This document shows, one piece after another, positions 1 to 17,234 of a stretch of DNA of 64,000 bases. The stretch comes from Brasenia schreberi. Lineage: Eukaryota; Streptophyta; Magnoliopsida; Nymphaeales; Cabombaceae. Below the pieces are notes generated by a model. It did no database searches and was not told where the DNA came from. It saw only the letters and a list, made by a program, of their open reading frames with translations. Position numbers and translations under genes: made by a program. How positions within the stretch are numbered: position 1 is the stretch's first letter; every line of letters begins with the position of its first letter. Location: NCBI GenBank assembly GCA_036023115.1, contig JAYKKT010000046.1:3807001-3871000 (forward strand). Direction: 5' to 3'.

Positions 1-1445
1 ATATTGAAATACACAACCAGAAGCATAAAAAGTTACTTAGCAATTAAGGCATTTTGTAAATGAGATAATTGACAATAAATTCATTGGGAAGTTAGGAACA
101 TGATAGATGGTAAGTCAAAAAAATGAAATTTCATGCTGCCCTTCCCAATCATGTAGAAACAAGATCCATCAGCTAATCGAACGAGTTCTTGATTGGGAAG
201 GTTGCAATTGTTTGATAGTGCAATATCACTTTCGACCATATGGTCTATAACACCTGAATCAATAATTCATGCTCTAGAGAAAGTAATAGTGTTACCATTA
301 GTCATGGAAGTGGAGTGAGCAATAGCTACCCGACACTCTTAAGTGGAGGGCTAGTCTTCAAATTTGGACTCTAACCCTTCAATACATTTCACAACTCAAA
401 GATAGTATTCTTATTTGTGCAATCTATAGACTTCTCTAATACATCTGTATAGTAGGTCTTATTTCTATAAGTAGTAGGTTTGCTAACATGATCCCAACAT
501 TGTTCTTTGGTATGTTGTGTTTTTCCAAAGTGAGAATACTTGAGTATTTCTTTTTCATCATTAGAAGAGGAACCACGACCTCTACCATGGTTGCCATAAT
601 TTTCTCTTCCTCTCTCTTGGTGACGTATTTTTACCAAAGAATTCACTTTTTTCACTGCTACATATGTCTTCTTTTTCAAATCTTCTCATATCTTGCTCTC
701 GAAGAAGAGAGAATACTAAGTACCCAATGATGGTAGTTCTTTCTCTTCCAAGAATATTAACTTTGATTGCTTCATGGTCTAAAAAAACTCTCCATAGTAA
801 ATTGAAGACTTTTCTCTTCTCTATTTCTTTAGTCCTTTCTTTAGACCATTAATTGTACTTGACTCGAGTAAAGAACTGGAATTCATCCCACAATTCTCTC
901 GATTCTTCATATAGTATTCATTGATTGTTTGTTAGCCTGTTTGTACTTCCTTATTTTCTCTAAGAACTTATTCTTTGACAACATTCTTCTTTCGTAAATA
1001 AGCTTCTCAAGTAGCTCTCCAAAATTTAGCCGCAGATCTCAAGAGAGAATCATGGGTTATAGTAACCATGAGGTTACCAAGGCATCATCTCTCCACCATT
1101 TTGAAAACTTTGGGTCATCCTCGTCAGGTTGTTGGAGGTCTCGAGTTAGGTAATCCCATTTTTCTCGAGGAAGAACTCCCAACTCTATAGATTGTGACCA
1201 TTCAAAGAAGTTTTTGTCATCTAGTTTGATGTTGATGATTTGAAACAAATCAATACTCCCTTGTCTTTAGTTCTTAAAGAAATAAACAATTACATGACAC
1301 AAGTATTTTTTGTTTTCTTTTTATACCTTGAGGAAAAATCAATCTAGTGCCCTAGATTATGAGTTGAACACTTGCAGTAGATTAGACTGCATCAATCAAG
1401 ATATTAAGTGCTCTTGCTGCTGCAAAATGCTGCCCGTTGTGGATA
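1..1445 (-). mobile_element. Copia-type LTR retrotransposon, 5' internal part (gag and start of protease), decayed
   Basis: Read on the minus strand this is the start of a Copia polyprotein. At about 1057-1245 there is a gag N-terminal domain with the pattern K-L-D-x-x-N-F-x-E-W-S-Q-S and D-P-K-F-x-K-W, ending in a stop. At about 490-600 an RGRG-rich stretch leads into a nucleocapsid zinc knuckle in which the first two cysteines of the CCHC box are replaced (Y and F), leaving the H and last C. At about 228-275 the aspartic protease signature I-I-D-S-G is visible and still carries its catalytic Asp. Stops and frame changes separate the blocks, so it cannot encode a working polyprotein. Integrase, RT and the 3' LTR would lie beyond the left edge of the window. 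PBS and LTR adjoin on the right. Confidence 0.8.
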
Positions 1446-1462
1446 GATAGCCTCTGATGCCA
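1446..1462 (-). other. Primer binding site of the Copia element
   Basis: On the minus strand the bases directly after the LTR read TGGCATCAGAGGCTATC. The usual plant Copia PBS, complementary to initiator tRNA-Met, starts TGGTATCAGAGC, so this is a near match with one change in the core. Its position touching the LTR end supports the call. Confidence 0.75.
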
Positions 1463-1959
1463 TGTTACATAATAATCTTTATTTAATAGAATCAACAATG
1501 TACAAGAAATTAAGTTAATTCTTGCTGTCGGCCCTACTTCACTACACTCACGACCGCTGACACTTTGCGGCTGCTGGTTTCTTCTCCCTTCTTCATTAGG
1601 TTTCCTTACATATTACAAAGGGCATACCAAAACATATATATATAAGAGCATACCCAAACTCGAGACCTGATATACTCTTTTCAACATCTCTATATCTTCC
1701 TTTTGTTGTCTCTTCTCAACTATACTCTCAATCATTTATAGACATTGTCATTTAATGGCTTCTGAAATTCTCCTAACTTTGCTCATACAAGGAGTAACCT
1801 CTTTCTTAGTCTCTACTAGGTGATGTTTCAACTTTCAAATGAGAAATTAACCACTAATCACCTTTTCACAAAAAACACATGATTTTCAATTTGTTTTCCT
1901 CAATTGCAATACCTCACTGTTATATCTGATCATCAAATCGAGATTGGGAGTCCCTAACA
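1463..1959 (-). repeat. 5' LTR of the Copia element
   Basis: The 497-bp interval begins on the minus strand with TGTTAGGGACTCCC and ends with ATGTAACA, giving the expected TG...CA with short inverted ends TGTTA/TAACA. A TATA-like stretch (minus strand CTTATATATATA, about 1635-1646) lies inside, as expected for an LTR promoter. The PBS follows directly. No second LTR is in the window, so LTR divergence and age cannot be estimated here. Confidence 0.75.
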
Positions 1960-2849
1960 CATCTTTCTGCCATCTTAATTTAACACTTCAATCTTAACAA
2001 ACCTGAAAATAAAAACACTTCATAAATTTTGTGCCTCATTCTGTTCGATTGAGATGCCCGCTCTTGACGAAATGGAGAAATAGAGGAACAGGTCTATGCT
2101 TCAAGACTACTGTAAACTAGGTTTTATATTTAAGCAAAAACTGAATAATTGATCTGTAACGAGCATGTTATATTAGAAGGCAGTAATAATTGGTTGTTGA
2201 TGTTAATCGTATTTCTTAAATCAATCTAGTGAGTTGGTGGAAGAGTTCCATACCTCCCCCCTCCCCCCCCTCTCAAACTCAATTGATCTTTGATGCGAAT
2301 TTGATTGTACGAGTATGTTTTCATCATTTATGGTAGCAAGTTACTCCGAGTGCACACACGCATTGCCTACATGTTGATGTACATGCATCCGGGCTTGCTT
2401 CTGCGGAAGCCCCACCAACTGAGCTTGGTTTCCCCAAGTTCAAAATTAAAGGCACCGAGATGACAAATTTCCATTTAGCTGTCTGGAGTTTCTACTTCTA
2501 AGATGAACCAACAATAAAAATTCAAAGAAAAAACTTGAAGAACAACCAGCTACTAAATTGAATACAAAAGAGGACACTGCTCCTTTTTCTTATTTGAATC
2601 ATGACATAATGTCAATAGGCTTCTATATTTTCAAGGCACATAAAATGGTGAATAAATCATCTTTGAAATACAAAAATGAATTTGGTTATTGAGCAATGCC
2701 TTCAAAAGCTGGTGTCTTTTTCCAGAGTCTAAAATCTGAAGCGGCTAAATGTGTGTTGGCAATATGTTAGGTTCCAAAACTTCTCTCCTAAAACAAAAAG
2801 CGTGGATCTTTTTTTTTTGTTGGATGCCAAGATGGGGTTAGGCAAACCC

Positions 2850-2852
<3 letters not shown>
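1960..2852. other. Intergenic, no gene recognised
   Basis: AT-rich sequence with many stops in every frame. The only striking feature is a C-run near 2256-2272. No coding similarity seen. Confidence 0.6.

Positions 2853-2932
<80 letters not shown>
2853..2932. repeat. (TA)n microsatellite, about 80 bp
   Basis: Uninterrupted TA dinucleotides followed by degenerate TATG/TGTG repeats to about 2965. Open reading frames encoding poly(Tyr-Ile) here are artefacts of the repeat. Confidence 0.95.
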
Positions 2933-2941
<9 letters not shown>

Positions 2942-4231
2942 CATGTATGTGTGCGTCTGCGTTGTCCTCTTACTTTAAAGCACTGCACCATTGGTGAAAT
3001 GGGAAGACGCAGTTCCTGAGGACAGGCTTCCAATTATAGTAAGCACGTCGGTTACTTGATCTGCAAGTTCCCTAGCCCTAAGATAAGACCTATGTGGGTC
3101 AGGTCCTTGGAACGCAGCCGTCTATCTTATAACATCTACACCGTCCTTTAATCTAAATGAACGACTACTAGGATTTGAAATGTAATGGGAAAATTCAAGG
3201 CTATACAGGGAGATGTACTTTGTGTATAACTGGGTCAATTTTATCGGATAGAGTTGGATCTTTGTCAAACCCGAACCAGACTAATAAGCCAAATCATAAT
3301 TTAAACACTTCACTAAATCTAGTTTCTTTTACCAGACCCAAGTACTTGGATCGATCCAGATCTAAATTCACCTTGTTTGCATCCCTAAGTGTGTCTTTGA
3401 TCCATGGTGCTGGTTCCTACCGCTAGAACCGTAGACCTAGACCCACATGGGCTTGTAAACATGGTTCTATCGAATCATGGCCCCATGTTTGGTTTGCAAG
3501 AGATAATGATGCTTGGGTTTTCTTTTGAAATAAGGTAAAACACTAGAGAAGGAGATGCTTAAGTTTTTCCTGGATCTAGTTCTTGTGCCCACCTACTCCC
3601 GACGCTGAAGTTTTTGACTCAAGTTGAGCCTAGGAGGGTGCATGGTCGACAGCCTTGCCGGCGAGGGTCGAGGAGGAGAGATCCATGGAAGCCATTTTCT
3701 TTTGGTAGGTGTGTGATGGGTGGTGGTCGCTTGGTGGATGCTAGTGACTGAGCTCAGTGTCTGTGAGGCTGCTACTGGTGTATTTATACATGCAACAAAG
3801 AAAGCTTCTTCATCCTACTGTCCTTATCCATTGAGATCAATCTCTTCTCCCTGATTGGTTCAATTGATTTGATGAGTTTATGGAACAGGCCATCACCGCT
3901 CATATTCTTCTTAATTTTTAAAATATTTGCCTTGTTGGTAACCTTTACCGGTAAGTAGAGTAAATGAGATAATCACTCTCAACGAAGCATTTAGATCAGG
4001 TGATCTGAACGATCACGTCGGGGCACATTTGGGAACACAGGCCTGATTAGTGTTCGTCTCGGTGCAATCTCTCCGGTCAAGTAATCGACCAATGAAGTCA
4101 AAGTTTGGTTGCGGGCCCTACTAGAGGTGGGGCCACGGCCAAACAAATGGAAACGCAATTGGTGCTATAACTAAGTAGATATGCATATTGTTAACGTGGC
4201 TTGTTGGCCCTATTAAGGAGTTGGGACTCAC
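2933..4231. other. Intergenic, no gene recognised
   Basis: Mixed-composition sequence with only short open frames (longest about 83 codons, no family resemblance). No RNA gene or transposon ends were recognised. Confidence 0.55.
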
Positions 4232-4496
4232 TAGACATGGCTGGTTCCAATGGAAACTAGAACTAGCCAGGAATCGGTCGGAACCAGAACTGATCAAACT
4301 GGACTCTGCGGTTTCATTTACTCTTTAATTATTTTTTTGAAAACTCAAATTTTGATGTTTTTTCTGGTTTTCAACAGTTTAATACAAACTGAAACTGTAA
4401 CCAGCACTTCCAAAACCGAAACCAAAACCAAAACCATCCCATTCCTTGTTTGGTTCCAAATCCTGGTTCAAAGAAAACCGATACCGAACATCTCTA
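4232..4496. mobile_element. hAT-like MITE rich in GGTTCC/GAACC motifs
   Basis: The left end reads TAGACATGGCTGGTTCC, and the right end is an imperfect inverted partner ending ...GAACATCTCTA. The flanks GGACTCAC and GGACCCAT match at 6 of 8 bases, compatible with an old 8-bp target duplication. The interior is full of AACCGAAACC-like words. The same left end and word content recur at 45683-45926. It has no coding capacity. Confidence 0.5.
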
Positions 4497-4879
4497 GGAC
4501 CCATAGCAAAACTTGGCACGGCAATTTGCTGCAATTAATGTGCACGTTGAAGAGGTCGTATAATCAATCTTCTTTATACCTATGGGCATATACAATCAAC
4601 ATATTATACATATCTTTTCTACAAGGTAAATATGTATACGATTTATAGAGTATTATAAGGTATAAATATTACATGTACTTAATGTATAAATGAGGTGTCC
4701 TATACATGTTTGGGTTGACCAAAATTGACCCGAACCCAACGGTGAGGTCAGAGTTCAAAAAATATTACCCAAATAAGAACTGGGTCACCCAATGTTGACC
4801 TGATACAAACCCGACCCAGTGACCCGATTTGCAAGGTCTAGGTATCGGTATATGCCTAACCCAATGAGCTTTATTTTTT

Positions 4880-5502
<623 letters not shown>

Positions 5503-6449
5503 AACGATTTCAACCATCTTTGATTTGTAAAAGAGCATCTGTTTACTGCTGGTTGTTGTAAAGCTGAAGAAAAGAAAATGAGACAATAATATAATTTTTC
5601 ATAATAATGCTTGTGAATTAGTGGCTTCATGGCCCTTCGTGGAATGGAATGTTTAGTGGGCAAGGCCACTATAGAACATGTTCGTTGTGAAAACTTGTTT
5701 CTGGTTGGAAAACACATGGTGCATTTTAAAATATGTGACAAGAAGATACAGGGAATATTATAGACCAACAATTAGACCAATTATGTATTATGGTTAGTAT
5801 TGAAACACGTAAAAAGATGTTCATAACAAAAATTGAAAAATGATGAGATGGATGTATGGTTAAAGAATGAGGTTATTTGAAACAAATTAAAAATGACATA
5901 ATAGATGATAGAAAGAGAGAAAAATGGTTGGTTAAAATACGTTGAAAGACATGAATATAACGGTACATAATGAAACACGGGACTAATGAGGACCCTTCAG
6001 AACAATAAGAAGAAACATATACTCAATCCCGTGTATAGGATTAACAGTATTACCTATCACAAAACAATAATAGAGACAAAACCCAAAGCTGCTTATAAAA
6101 AGTAGGATTGAAGAAGTACAATGTTTTGTCTCGTTCTCTTAGCCATCACGAAGTTCCAATAACATCTAAGAGAGAGACCTTCTACTTGGAGTGATGAGGC
6201 CGTTGTTGATTCCACCATGTAAGAGTTCTTGCTGCACTAACACTTAGTAGTACATCAGTTGCCTTTTATAGTGATGGCAACCGCTTTTATCCTACTCCCT
6301 ACTATTATTCTATCAACAATTGATGCCGGTTCGTCTGTAAAAGGAGGATCATGTTTAGAATTTGCTTTTACTGAGATGACTCCCTTTAAGCAAATAAAGA
6401 ATGTGGGATAGACATAGCTGGTTCTCTGCTAATGAAGAAAGTCTTACGA
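5503..6449. other. Intergenic; former Lhcb1 3' flank, then unassigned
   Basis: The first hundred bases look like the 3' UTR of the pseudogene. The rest is AT-rich with no recognisable coding. The exact 3' end of the neighbouring LINE is not clear and may reach into this stretch. Confidence 0.4.
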
Positions 6450-9400
6450 ATTGTAGCTTGAGTACTAATTTTAGCGGCATTACTTTGCCACATGATGCTT
6501 TTTTTCATGGGATTGGTGTCCAATCGGGAGGTTTATCCTTCCAGTGATATGAGTAGCCAACTACAACCATTCAAGCTAACAACAATGGCATTGCGTTACA
6601 CTCTTGAAGAACCCAATAATGAACCTTATAACAATGAAGACCCTTAAATTGCTCGAAGAATTCAGTGATATTAGTATCCAACCAATTCATTGGAAACCTT
6701 GTGGAGCTTACCTTGTTGAATCTCGTTACAACATCGATTCCAAATGGATCAAACAGGTGACATATTGTCTGCCATTGCCATTCCTAAAGTGTTGAAGTCT
6801 ATCTGTAGTGAGTAGCTTTCATTCAATTGTAATTCGTAGAGTTGCATCCGCTCTAGGATAGTGAAATTTACCTTAGATATACTTAGCCATGAGAAATGGT
6901 ATGCCCTTGCTTCTAATTTCTTCTCATGCTATGGAAGAGGTAAAGTTTTTGTGGGAACTCCACAATAAACAATCACATCCACTGCTTTTAATACATCACT
7001 TAGTCAAGAGATTGTCATGGGTGACTCTCATGAATTGTTTGATATATGCAGTAAGTCCTATCTCAGTGTATGATACATCACTGATTTTGATGTGTTGTCT
7101 CCAATTTTCCACCATACCTGAGTATTAATCGTGTTACATCCATATAGGACCGATTTCCAAGCCCAGAATGAGTAGTGAGTTTTTCATGGAAACCATAAGC
7201 TTTTAGTGTGCAAGTACTTAGGGGTGACCAAATGCATCCAAGGGTTAGAATTTTTGGATGCAACTTTTTGGCTATTCTTCTCTAGAAGGGTTTGATTTAT
7301 ATCTTCGGCTAGCCGTATCCCAAACTGTCCTTCCTTTTGAGGTTTATAAACCGTTTCCCAGCTGAGTAGATAAATAGGCCGCTTGCTGTTGTTACTGTCC
7401 TACAAGAATTGTTTAATCATGATTCTATTTTCTTGTCGCACTGACAAGGAAGCTTAAAAGAGAGCATACTATATAACGGAACCGCTGCTAGGATAGAGTT
7501 GATCATAACAAGAACTCCCACTAGTGATAGTACAGATGAATCCCACACTTCTAACCAAGCCCACACCTTGATGATAATGGGCAGACACAGTGTGGTAGTT
7601 AGCTTGCCAGTGAATAAGGGGAGTCCCATGTATTTCATGGGCAGTTTTCTTTCTACCAAGCCACTAATATGCTCCACTTCTCTTATTCGGCGATTACACA
7701 TGGAGAAGAAATCCCAACTCAATTTTTCAGGGGTGATCAGCATGCCTAAACGGTTTTCAATTTCCTAGAGTATTTTCAGAAGGTAGACAATAGAGTTTTT
7801 TTGGTCTTGCAAAAAGAAGTGGGCATTATCTACGAACAAGGAATGACTTCATTGGAATCCTTTGGACTTATTTCTTGTTTTCTCTCACTCCTGCTAGTCT
7901 CCAAGAGAATGTTTCCATCACTATCAAGGAGAGGTAGGAGGAAATTGGATTGCCTTACCGGATGTCGCGTGAGTCAGTGAAAATTTCACTTCCAGCTTCT
8001 CCATTGATAAGTAGGGTGTATCTAGTAGTGGTCGACACACCTCATGATGAGATTGATTCAGTTCCATAGAAGCCAAAGAGTTGGAGGGAGTCTTTAAGAA
8101 AGGACCAATCTATCTGATCATAAGCCTTCATTAAATCTGTCTTGAACATGGCGGATGCCTTCTTACTAAGGCACATCGAGTCAACCATTTCGTTGGCAAT
8201 TGAGAGATGGAACGACCTTTGAGAAATACTCTTTTATTGATGGGGATGAACTTGGCAAGAATAGGCCTCATTCTAGTAACAATGATCTTCGTTATGATTT
8301 TGTATAAGGTATAGAGGCTGATTGGACAGAACTCGGCTATCTTATCGGCACCCACACTTACAACTATATTGGTTGTGTTGGCTTCCTTAAGTAGCTGACC
8401 TATTTTGAAGATATTTTTGATGTCTTGCAGATGTCTTACCTATTATGTGCCAATATACTTGATAAAATACTCCCGAAAAACCATCCCGTCCTGAAACACT
8501 GTTAGACTTAAGAGTAAAAGTTGCTTGTCGAAATTCTTTATCTGTCACCAGTACTAGAAGGGAGGCGTTCTCCTGAGCTGACAATTTGGGTTCAACCACA
8601 CCACACCACTCATGTCTATCTTGATCTTCTCGAGTGAATAAATTTTGAAAATTAGTAGTGGTTTCTTCTTGAATGCTAGTATTAGAAACTGGATATTGAA
8701 AATAAGTTTCTTCTTGAAAATAAATTTTGAAAATTAGTGGTACACTCTGATTCATCTCGTATTAGAAACTGGATATTGTTGTGGCCTATATTTCTTTTGA
8801 ACCTGGAGTGATAATAAGAAGGGTTGCGATCTCCTTCCAGAAGTCATTTACTGCAACTTTTCTATTTCCAAAAGTTTTCCTCAAGGTTTCTCAATCCTGC
8901 AACCTACTTAGAATTATAGATTCTTTGGCCAACAAAGGGGGATTTGCAGGGCATTAAATGTCTTCTAGTTGGGAGGGGCATTCCCTCACACTTTTCGATA
9001 TATCTCTGATTGTTGTAGCGCTCAAAGCGATGGGATTGGCCTTGACAGCACTTAGTTTTTCAACTACTTTATACATATGAGAACCGTACATGGGGGTGGT
9101 CCAAGCTCGTTTTATGACTGCTCACATGAAGGAATGTCTGTCCACATCTTAGAAAACTTAAATGGCATTTTGGGATGGTGAGGGATGTTGGCAGTTACGT
9201 GAAGCCCATTATGATGTGATATAGTTCGAGGTAACACTTTAATCCATGAGTAAGGGTAGATCTGCATCCGTGAGTGATTAAGCATAACACTTTAATCCAT
9301 GAGTCGGGGTAGATCTGCATCCGTGAGTGATTAAGCAATCACCTGTCAAGTCGACTAGCAATGAACTGAGAGCCTTTTTGTCGATTGGTCAAAGTGAAGG

Positions 9401-9905
9401 GAGATCCACTTGTTGGAATCTCTAACAAGTTGCAGCTCGCAATAAAGTCCTTGAAGTCAGATTCAACTCGTGGATTCCCTTTACCACCGATTTGTTCTTC
9501 TATTGATCTTGTGGAATTCCAATCGCCTACCAAGATCCATGATTATGAGAAATTTGATTGTAATAAGGATGCCCAGAATATTTGTTTAGCAGTATACAGA
9601 TTGCAACCGTATATACCTAAAATATAGATCGTGTTATTGTATTGAACCTGAATAGTGTAATGTTGATCCGACATGTCGATAAGGTGTATTGAAGTGATGC
9701 TGCTCTTTGTCAGACAAATGATGCGTGCCAAGGGAGGAGTCAAAATTGTTTTGCACCACATATATATCAAAACTAGAAAAGAACCGTTTTGATGTTTCCT
9801 TGATTACCTTATTTTCTAGGAGGATGGCTGTCTTTTTAAGCAAAGCTTTAAGTTCGGCCTGGGTCATGCACGTCCTAGCCCTCTTGTATTGATGGCAGGA
9901 ATCTT
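6450..9905 (-). mobile_element. L1-type LINE, nearly full ORF2 order, inactivated
   Basis: Reading right to left: the endonuclease start resembles N-T-R-G-L-G (about 9880), then G-D-W-N-S (about 9520) and S-R-L-D-R (about 9345). Next come the pre-RT region N-S-V-S-G-R-D-G-F (about 8480) and reverse transcriptase blocks I-A-E-F-C-P-I-S-L and K-G-R-S-I-S (about 8200-8340). The catalytic F-A-D-D position reads F-V-D-N (7826-7837), then M-G-L-P-L-F-T-G-K-L and a zf-RVT tail with W-K-I-G-D-N-T-S (about 7090). Many stops and shifts break it, and the second catalytic Asp of the RT motif is lost. The order of blocks is that of plant L1 ORF2. The 3' limit is uncertain. Confidence 0.85.
9229..9336. repeat. 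54-bp tandem duplication inside the LINE
   Basis: Two adjacent copies of a unit starting ATAACACTTTAATCCATGAG and ending GTGAGTGATTAAGC, differing at about two bases. It interrupts the endonuclease region of the LINE. Confidence 0.85.
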
Positions 9906-9935
9906 GAGGAACTTACATACCGGTTCAACAAATTA

Positions 9936-9941
9936 TTTATT
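9936..9941 (-). terminator. Candidate poly(A) signal AATAAA of the first GH1 gene
   Basis: The minus strand reads AATAAA about 43-48 bases after the stop codon at 9984, and before the LINE similarity begins near 9905. If used, the transcript would end before the LINE. Confidence 0.45.
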
Positions 9942-9983
9942 AGGATAGTTCAAGTAGGAACGACAAACAGTAACTGCCAAGAG

Positions 9984-13908
<3,925 letters not shown>

Positions 13909-14760
13909 CTTCCTTCTTGACTCTAAAAAGCTTCTTCCTCTTGCACTTATATGTCACCTATGAAACTTCTATACGCCAAGTTATGTAGCCTGGATTATGT
14001 ACATATAATTGATGGTGGCCTCCTAATAATTTACATGAGGTGATAAAGAGAACTTCATAGCCCACCATGTGCCATGAGGAACAGCCGAAAAGCTTCCTCA
14101 TAAGAAAATTGTCCCCAAAAAAGACGAAGAAAGAATGTTTCTTTCTGGGTTTTGAGCAACAACTTTGTCCTCACCTCCCCGTTTCCATGGATAGTGCCTT
14201 CTGCTCCAAAAGATCTTACTTTTCTGACCAAGCAAAGGCCTTCAATTATTATAAATTTAAAAAACCTAATATAAAGTTGTCAAGTCACATACCAATCACA
14301 CGATTCAAATTTATATTCTGTTGAGCTGCAAATCACTACCACTTATCTCTTGTACGTTGCATCGTATAAACTATTGAGGTCAGGCTCAAAGTTCAGAAGC
14401 CGACATGTGAGTCTTGTTGGTGTTTCTCTTAGCTATTGAAAAAGAACTTCCAGCTGTTGGATGAGTATCGAATTTCGTGGTGACCAAACCAAGCTTTCCC
14501 ACTACAGTACAATTTTGCTTCAACTCAGACCTTGTTGGTTGTCAATCATGGATTTGATGGGTGAGAAACACTGGGCCCAATGCGGTAAAACAACAACTGA
14601 GAAAGTGAAAAGATTGGAATTTGTTGGGATGGATTTATGTTTATTTATTATCATACTAAATTAAATATAATGGGAATTTCCTCTGAAGAATGAAGAACAA
14701 GTGTTTATCGTGAAAGTTATAAACGAGAATCACATACAGTGACATATAATCTATGTTGGA
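13909..14760. other. Upstream region of the first GH1 gene
   Basis: Should contain the promoter. An AT-rich CATATAAG on the minus strand near 13948 is a weak TATA candidate. A 69-bp segment at 14674-14742 recurs at 15718-15785. No gene recognised. Confidence 0.45.
14674..14742. repeat. Left copy of a direct repeat flanking the TIR element
   Basis: Starts GAATTTCCTCTGAAGAA and ends ACAGTGA. A copy with a few differences lies at 15718-15785, just beyond the other end of the TIR element. It is too long for an ordinary target duplication. Confidence 0.8.
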
Positions 14761-15684
14761 TGGATACGAGTACGAGTATAGGTATGGGATACGTCATTTT
14801 TTTAAAAACTAAAGTATGAGTATGTTATTATTAAAAAATATAATAAATAAATAAATATACACATATAGAGCATTCTATATTTTAAAGAGCATGTGCTTGG
14901 CACATAAATATAAAAGTCATTGAGGTAACCAAAAAATAAATTAAGCTTGCTTTTGATGTCATGTTGTCATGTTCAAGTTATGGTTTGGCTTGAAGTTACG
15001 CCCATATTACTGCAAGTAATAGAGAACACCAAGTCGTCAAACATGCTTCTTGCTTCTGTACATAGGCTTGAAGTTACGCCCATATTCCATATACCCGTTG
15101 CTTTGATGAAAAACAAAGAAAAATTAGGTTAATAATCGATTAATAATTCATTAATTACTCCCGTATTATTTATCTTTCGAAATATCGTAGTGAACAACGA
15201 TATTTGGAAACTATCGTTTAGTTCAAGTATATAGGCCAAACAAGGGGGAGGGAAACGGAGGAAAAAATTGAACCGCAGAAAGCCTCGTCGAAATGCCGAG
15301 GAGACTCCGACTGCAGAGCTCTTCCGACGAAGACGAAGACTCCGATGACATCGCTGTTACCCTGCCAATCGGGGGTAGGGACCCTAAAGAGTTGAGGAAG
15401 GGCACGACATCTACTAGGGGGCTCCAGATTCTCGACTCTCCCGATGCAGAGGAGTAAGAAGACACCGGCGGTTCCCCTCTTGATCCGCCGCCCGCGGGTT
15501 CGGTGGAACCAACGACAGAAAACGATACCCCTTTCTTCTTTGTATATGACTGTTCTCCCGATCCATTTAGTACCCGATACGGGTACGTAACGTACCCATA
15601 TTAGGTATGCGTACTGGTATACGTATAACCGTACCGGTATGTCATTTGTGGTATCGGACGTACCGATACGCGTACTCGTACCCA
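14761..15684. mobile_element. TIR DNA element with a GC-rich internal segment (Pack-type candidate)
   Basis: The left end (14761-14784) and the reverse complement of the right end (15661-15684) agree at 21 of 24 bases, starting TGGATACGAGTACG and TGGGTACGAGTACG. The inner right side holds several more TACG/GTAC-rich inverted words. Between them, 15240-15545 is strikingly GC-rich and holds a short acidic open frame. No transposase is present. A clean target duplication was not found, so the superfamily is open. Confidence 0.55.
15293..15457 (+). CDS. Unidentified 54-codon open frame inside the TIR element
   Basis: Opens M-P-R-R-L-R-L-Q-S-S-S and runs into an acidic D-E-D-E-D-S-D-D stretch, then a stop. 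Composition and GC content look like the first exon of a nuclear protein captured from elsewhere, but I do not recognise the family. It could equally be a chance frame in GC-rich DNA. Confidence 0.25.
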   Translation: MPRRLRLQSSSDEDEDSDDIAVTLPIGGRDPKELRKGTTSTRGLQILDSPDAEE

Positions 15685-15717
15685 GTATGTAGTCTATAGC
15701 TAGTAGAAGAAGAATGA

Positions 15718-15785
15718 GAATTTCCTCTGAAGAACGAAGAACAGTGTTTATCCTGAAAGTTATAAAAGAGAACCACAGACAGTGA
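15718..15785. repeat. Right copy of the direct repeat flanking the TIR element
   Basis: See 14674-14742. A shorter word GTCTATAGCTAGTAGAAGAA also occurs on both sides of this copy (about 15692 and 15810), showing several rounds of local duplication. Confidence 0.75.
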
Positions 15786-17234
15786 TGTATAGGTGGTGGT
15801 GGTGGTTGCGTCTATAGCTAGTAGAAGAAAAGTTTTTGTTTGAATGGCTTCACCAAGCAGGTCATCAGTCACCGTCCATCACATGGCTCTCAAACAGGAG
15901 GAGCATTTGAACATGCCGGACACCCGAGTCTGGGACGATTTCGCTGTCTTCTTCTTCATGGGCATCGTCCACGTCAAAAACGTGGTGGTAATTGCGTCCC
16001 TTATCCGACAAAACTTGAAAGATGAGGATCAGGCTGTCGTTGTATGGACTCTTAAGTTGGTGTGGCCAATGTCTGGCGCATCAAACGCTAAGCCTTTCAA
16101 AATGTTGCTTCAGATCACTAAAATGCCGTTGTAGTCAACCTATAACGTTCTCACCATAGTTCTCCTACATAACACATGACTACCCGCCCCGTGGGAGTAG
16201 CGGTGCCCACTTAGCGATACTTGTAGCACGGTAAAGAGATTCTCACCTCGCCAGATGCACACCGAAATTGTTCCATTTCGGAGCCATTCCAAAATACATA
16301 ATATGAACTATCTTCCCCGTTTCCATAAGAACATTGAGAATTCGGTCCCATCTGAGTCTATCGCCTTGAATGTTGGCTTGGTCAGAATTGTGAACCTGAA
16401 TGCCTTTCAATGTTCTGCGCCTGCTTCAAAGTGCAAGATGGTTGAATTGCTTTTAGATGACGCAAAGTTGCTGAGATTTCGATTTTCATTTTTCTTCTCC
16501 CTCCCTCCTCTCCCCCCTCTCTCTCTCCACATATATATGTAAAGAATTTTAGGGTCAGTGGGAGTATATACTCCTTAATGACGTGATCAACGACCGTGAT
16601 TCCTGCAGAAAATGGAAATGATTTCGAGGATCCTTCATTGGTCACACGACAGTACCCATTTAGGATCCTTCATTCGGACTAGGCCATTGAAAACTTGACC
16701 AAGTTGGCCGAACCTTTCAGACTTCATGTAGCTTCTAATCGCATGAAGGAAGCAGGAACAATACCGATTCTTTGGCACCGTAAGATTGACACTTTATGTT
16801 GCCATCTCATATTTGGATATGATCTAAGACAGTGCACTTGCATGGTGTTTCGAAGTCTATGAGGGTTTGTAATCATGATTTCAAAGAACCGTGGTTTCAT
16901 GTTTAATTTATGATAATTATGTTTGAGTTTTCATGTAAAATGGAATAGTAACCGAAGAGAAGAAGCACTTGGGTTTTCATCTGCAACTCCTAGGTCCAAT
17001 GACCCACCTCTCTCATCATGCCAAAGTTTTTCACTCAAATTGGATATGGAAATACAATTCCATGCCAAGTTCCGCATTCAGTGAACAACATAACTTTATC
17101 CGTCATTTTTTCCTAAGAAAAAGAAACAAAATTTCTCAGTAAAACACCTCGACGTAAGATTCCAAAACCCCGAAACTATTTACCAAGTTGGTCGCTAAAT
17201 TTCTTTAACTAAATAGTTAGAAATGGAGTCCTAC
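15786..17234. other. Intergenic, no gene recognised
   Basis: Holds a 96-codon open frame at 15844-16134 on the plus strand with no family resemblance, and a CT-rich run near 16500. I see no support for a real gene. Confidence 0.5.

Noticed and set aside
15844..16134. A 96-codon plus-strand frame as a possible gene
   Set aside because: No recognised domain, no splice context, and it lies in repeat-rich DNA. I could not support it.
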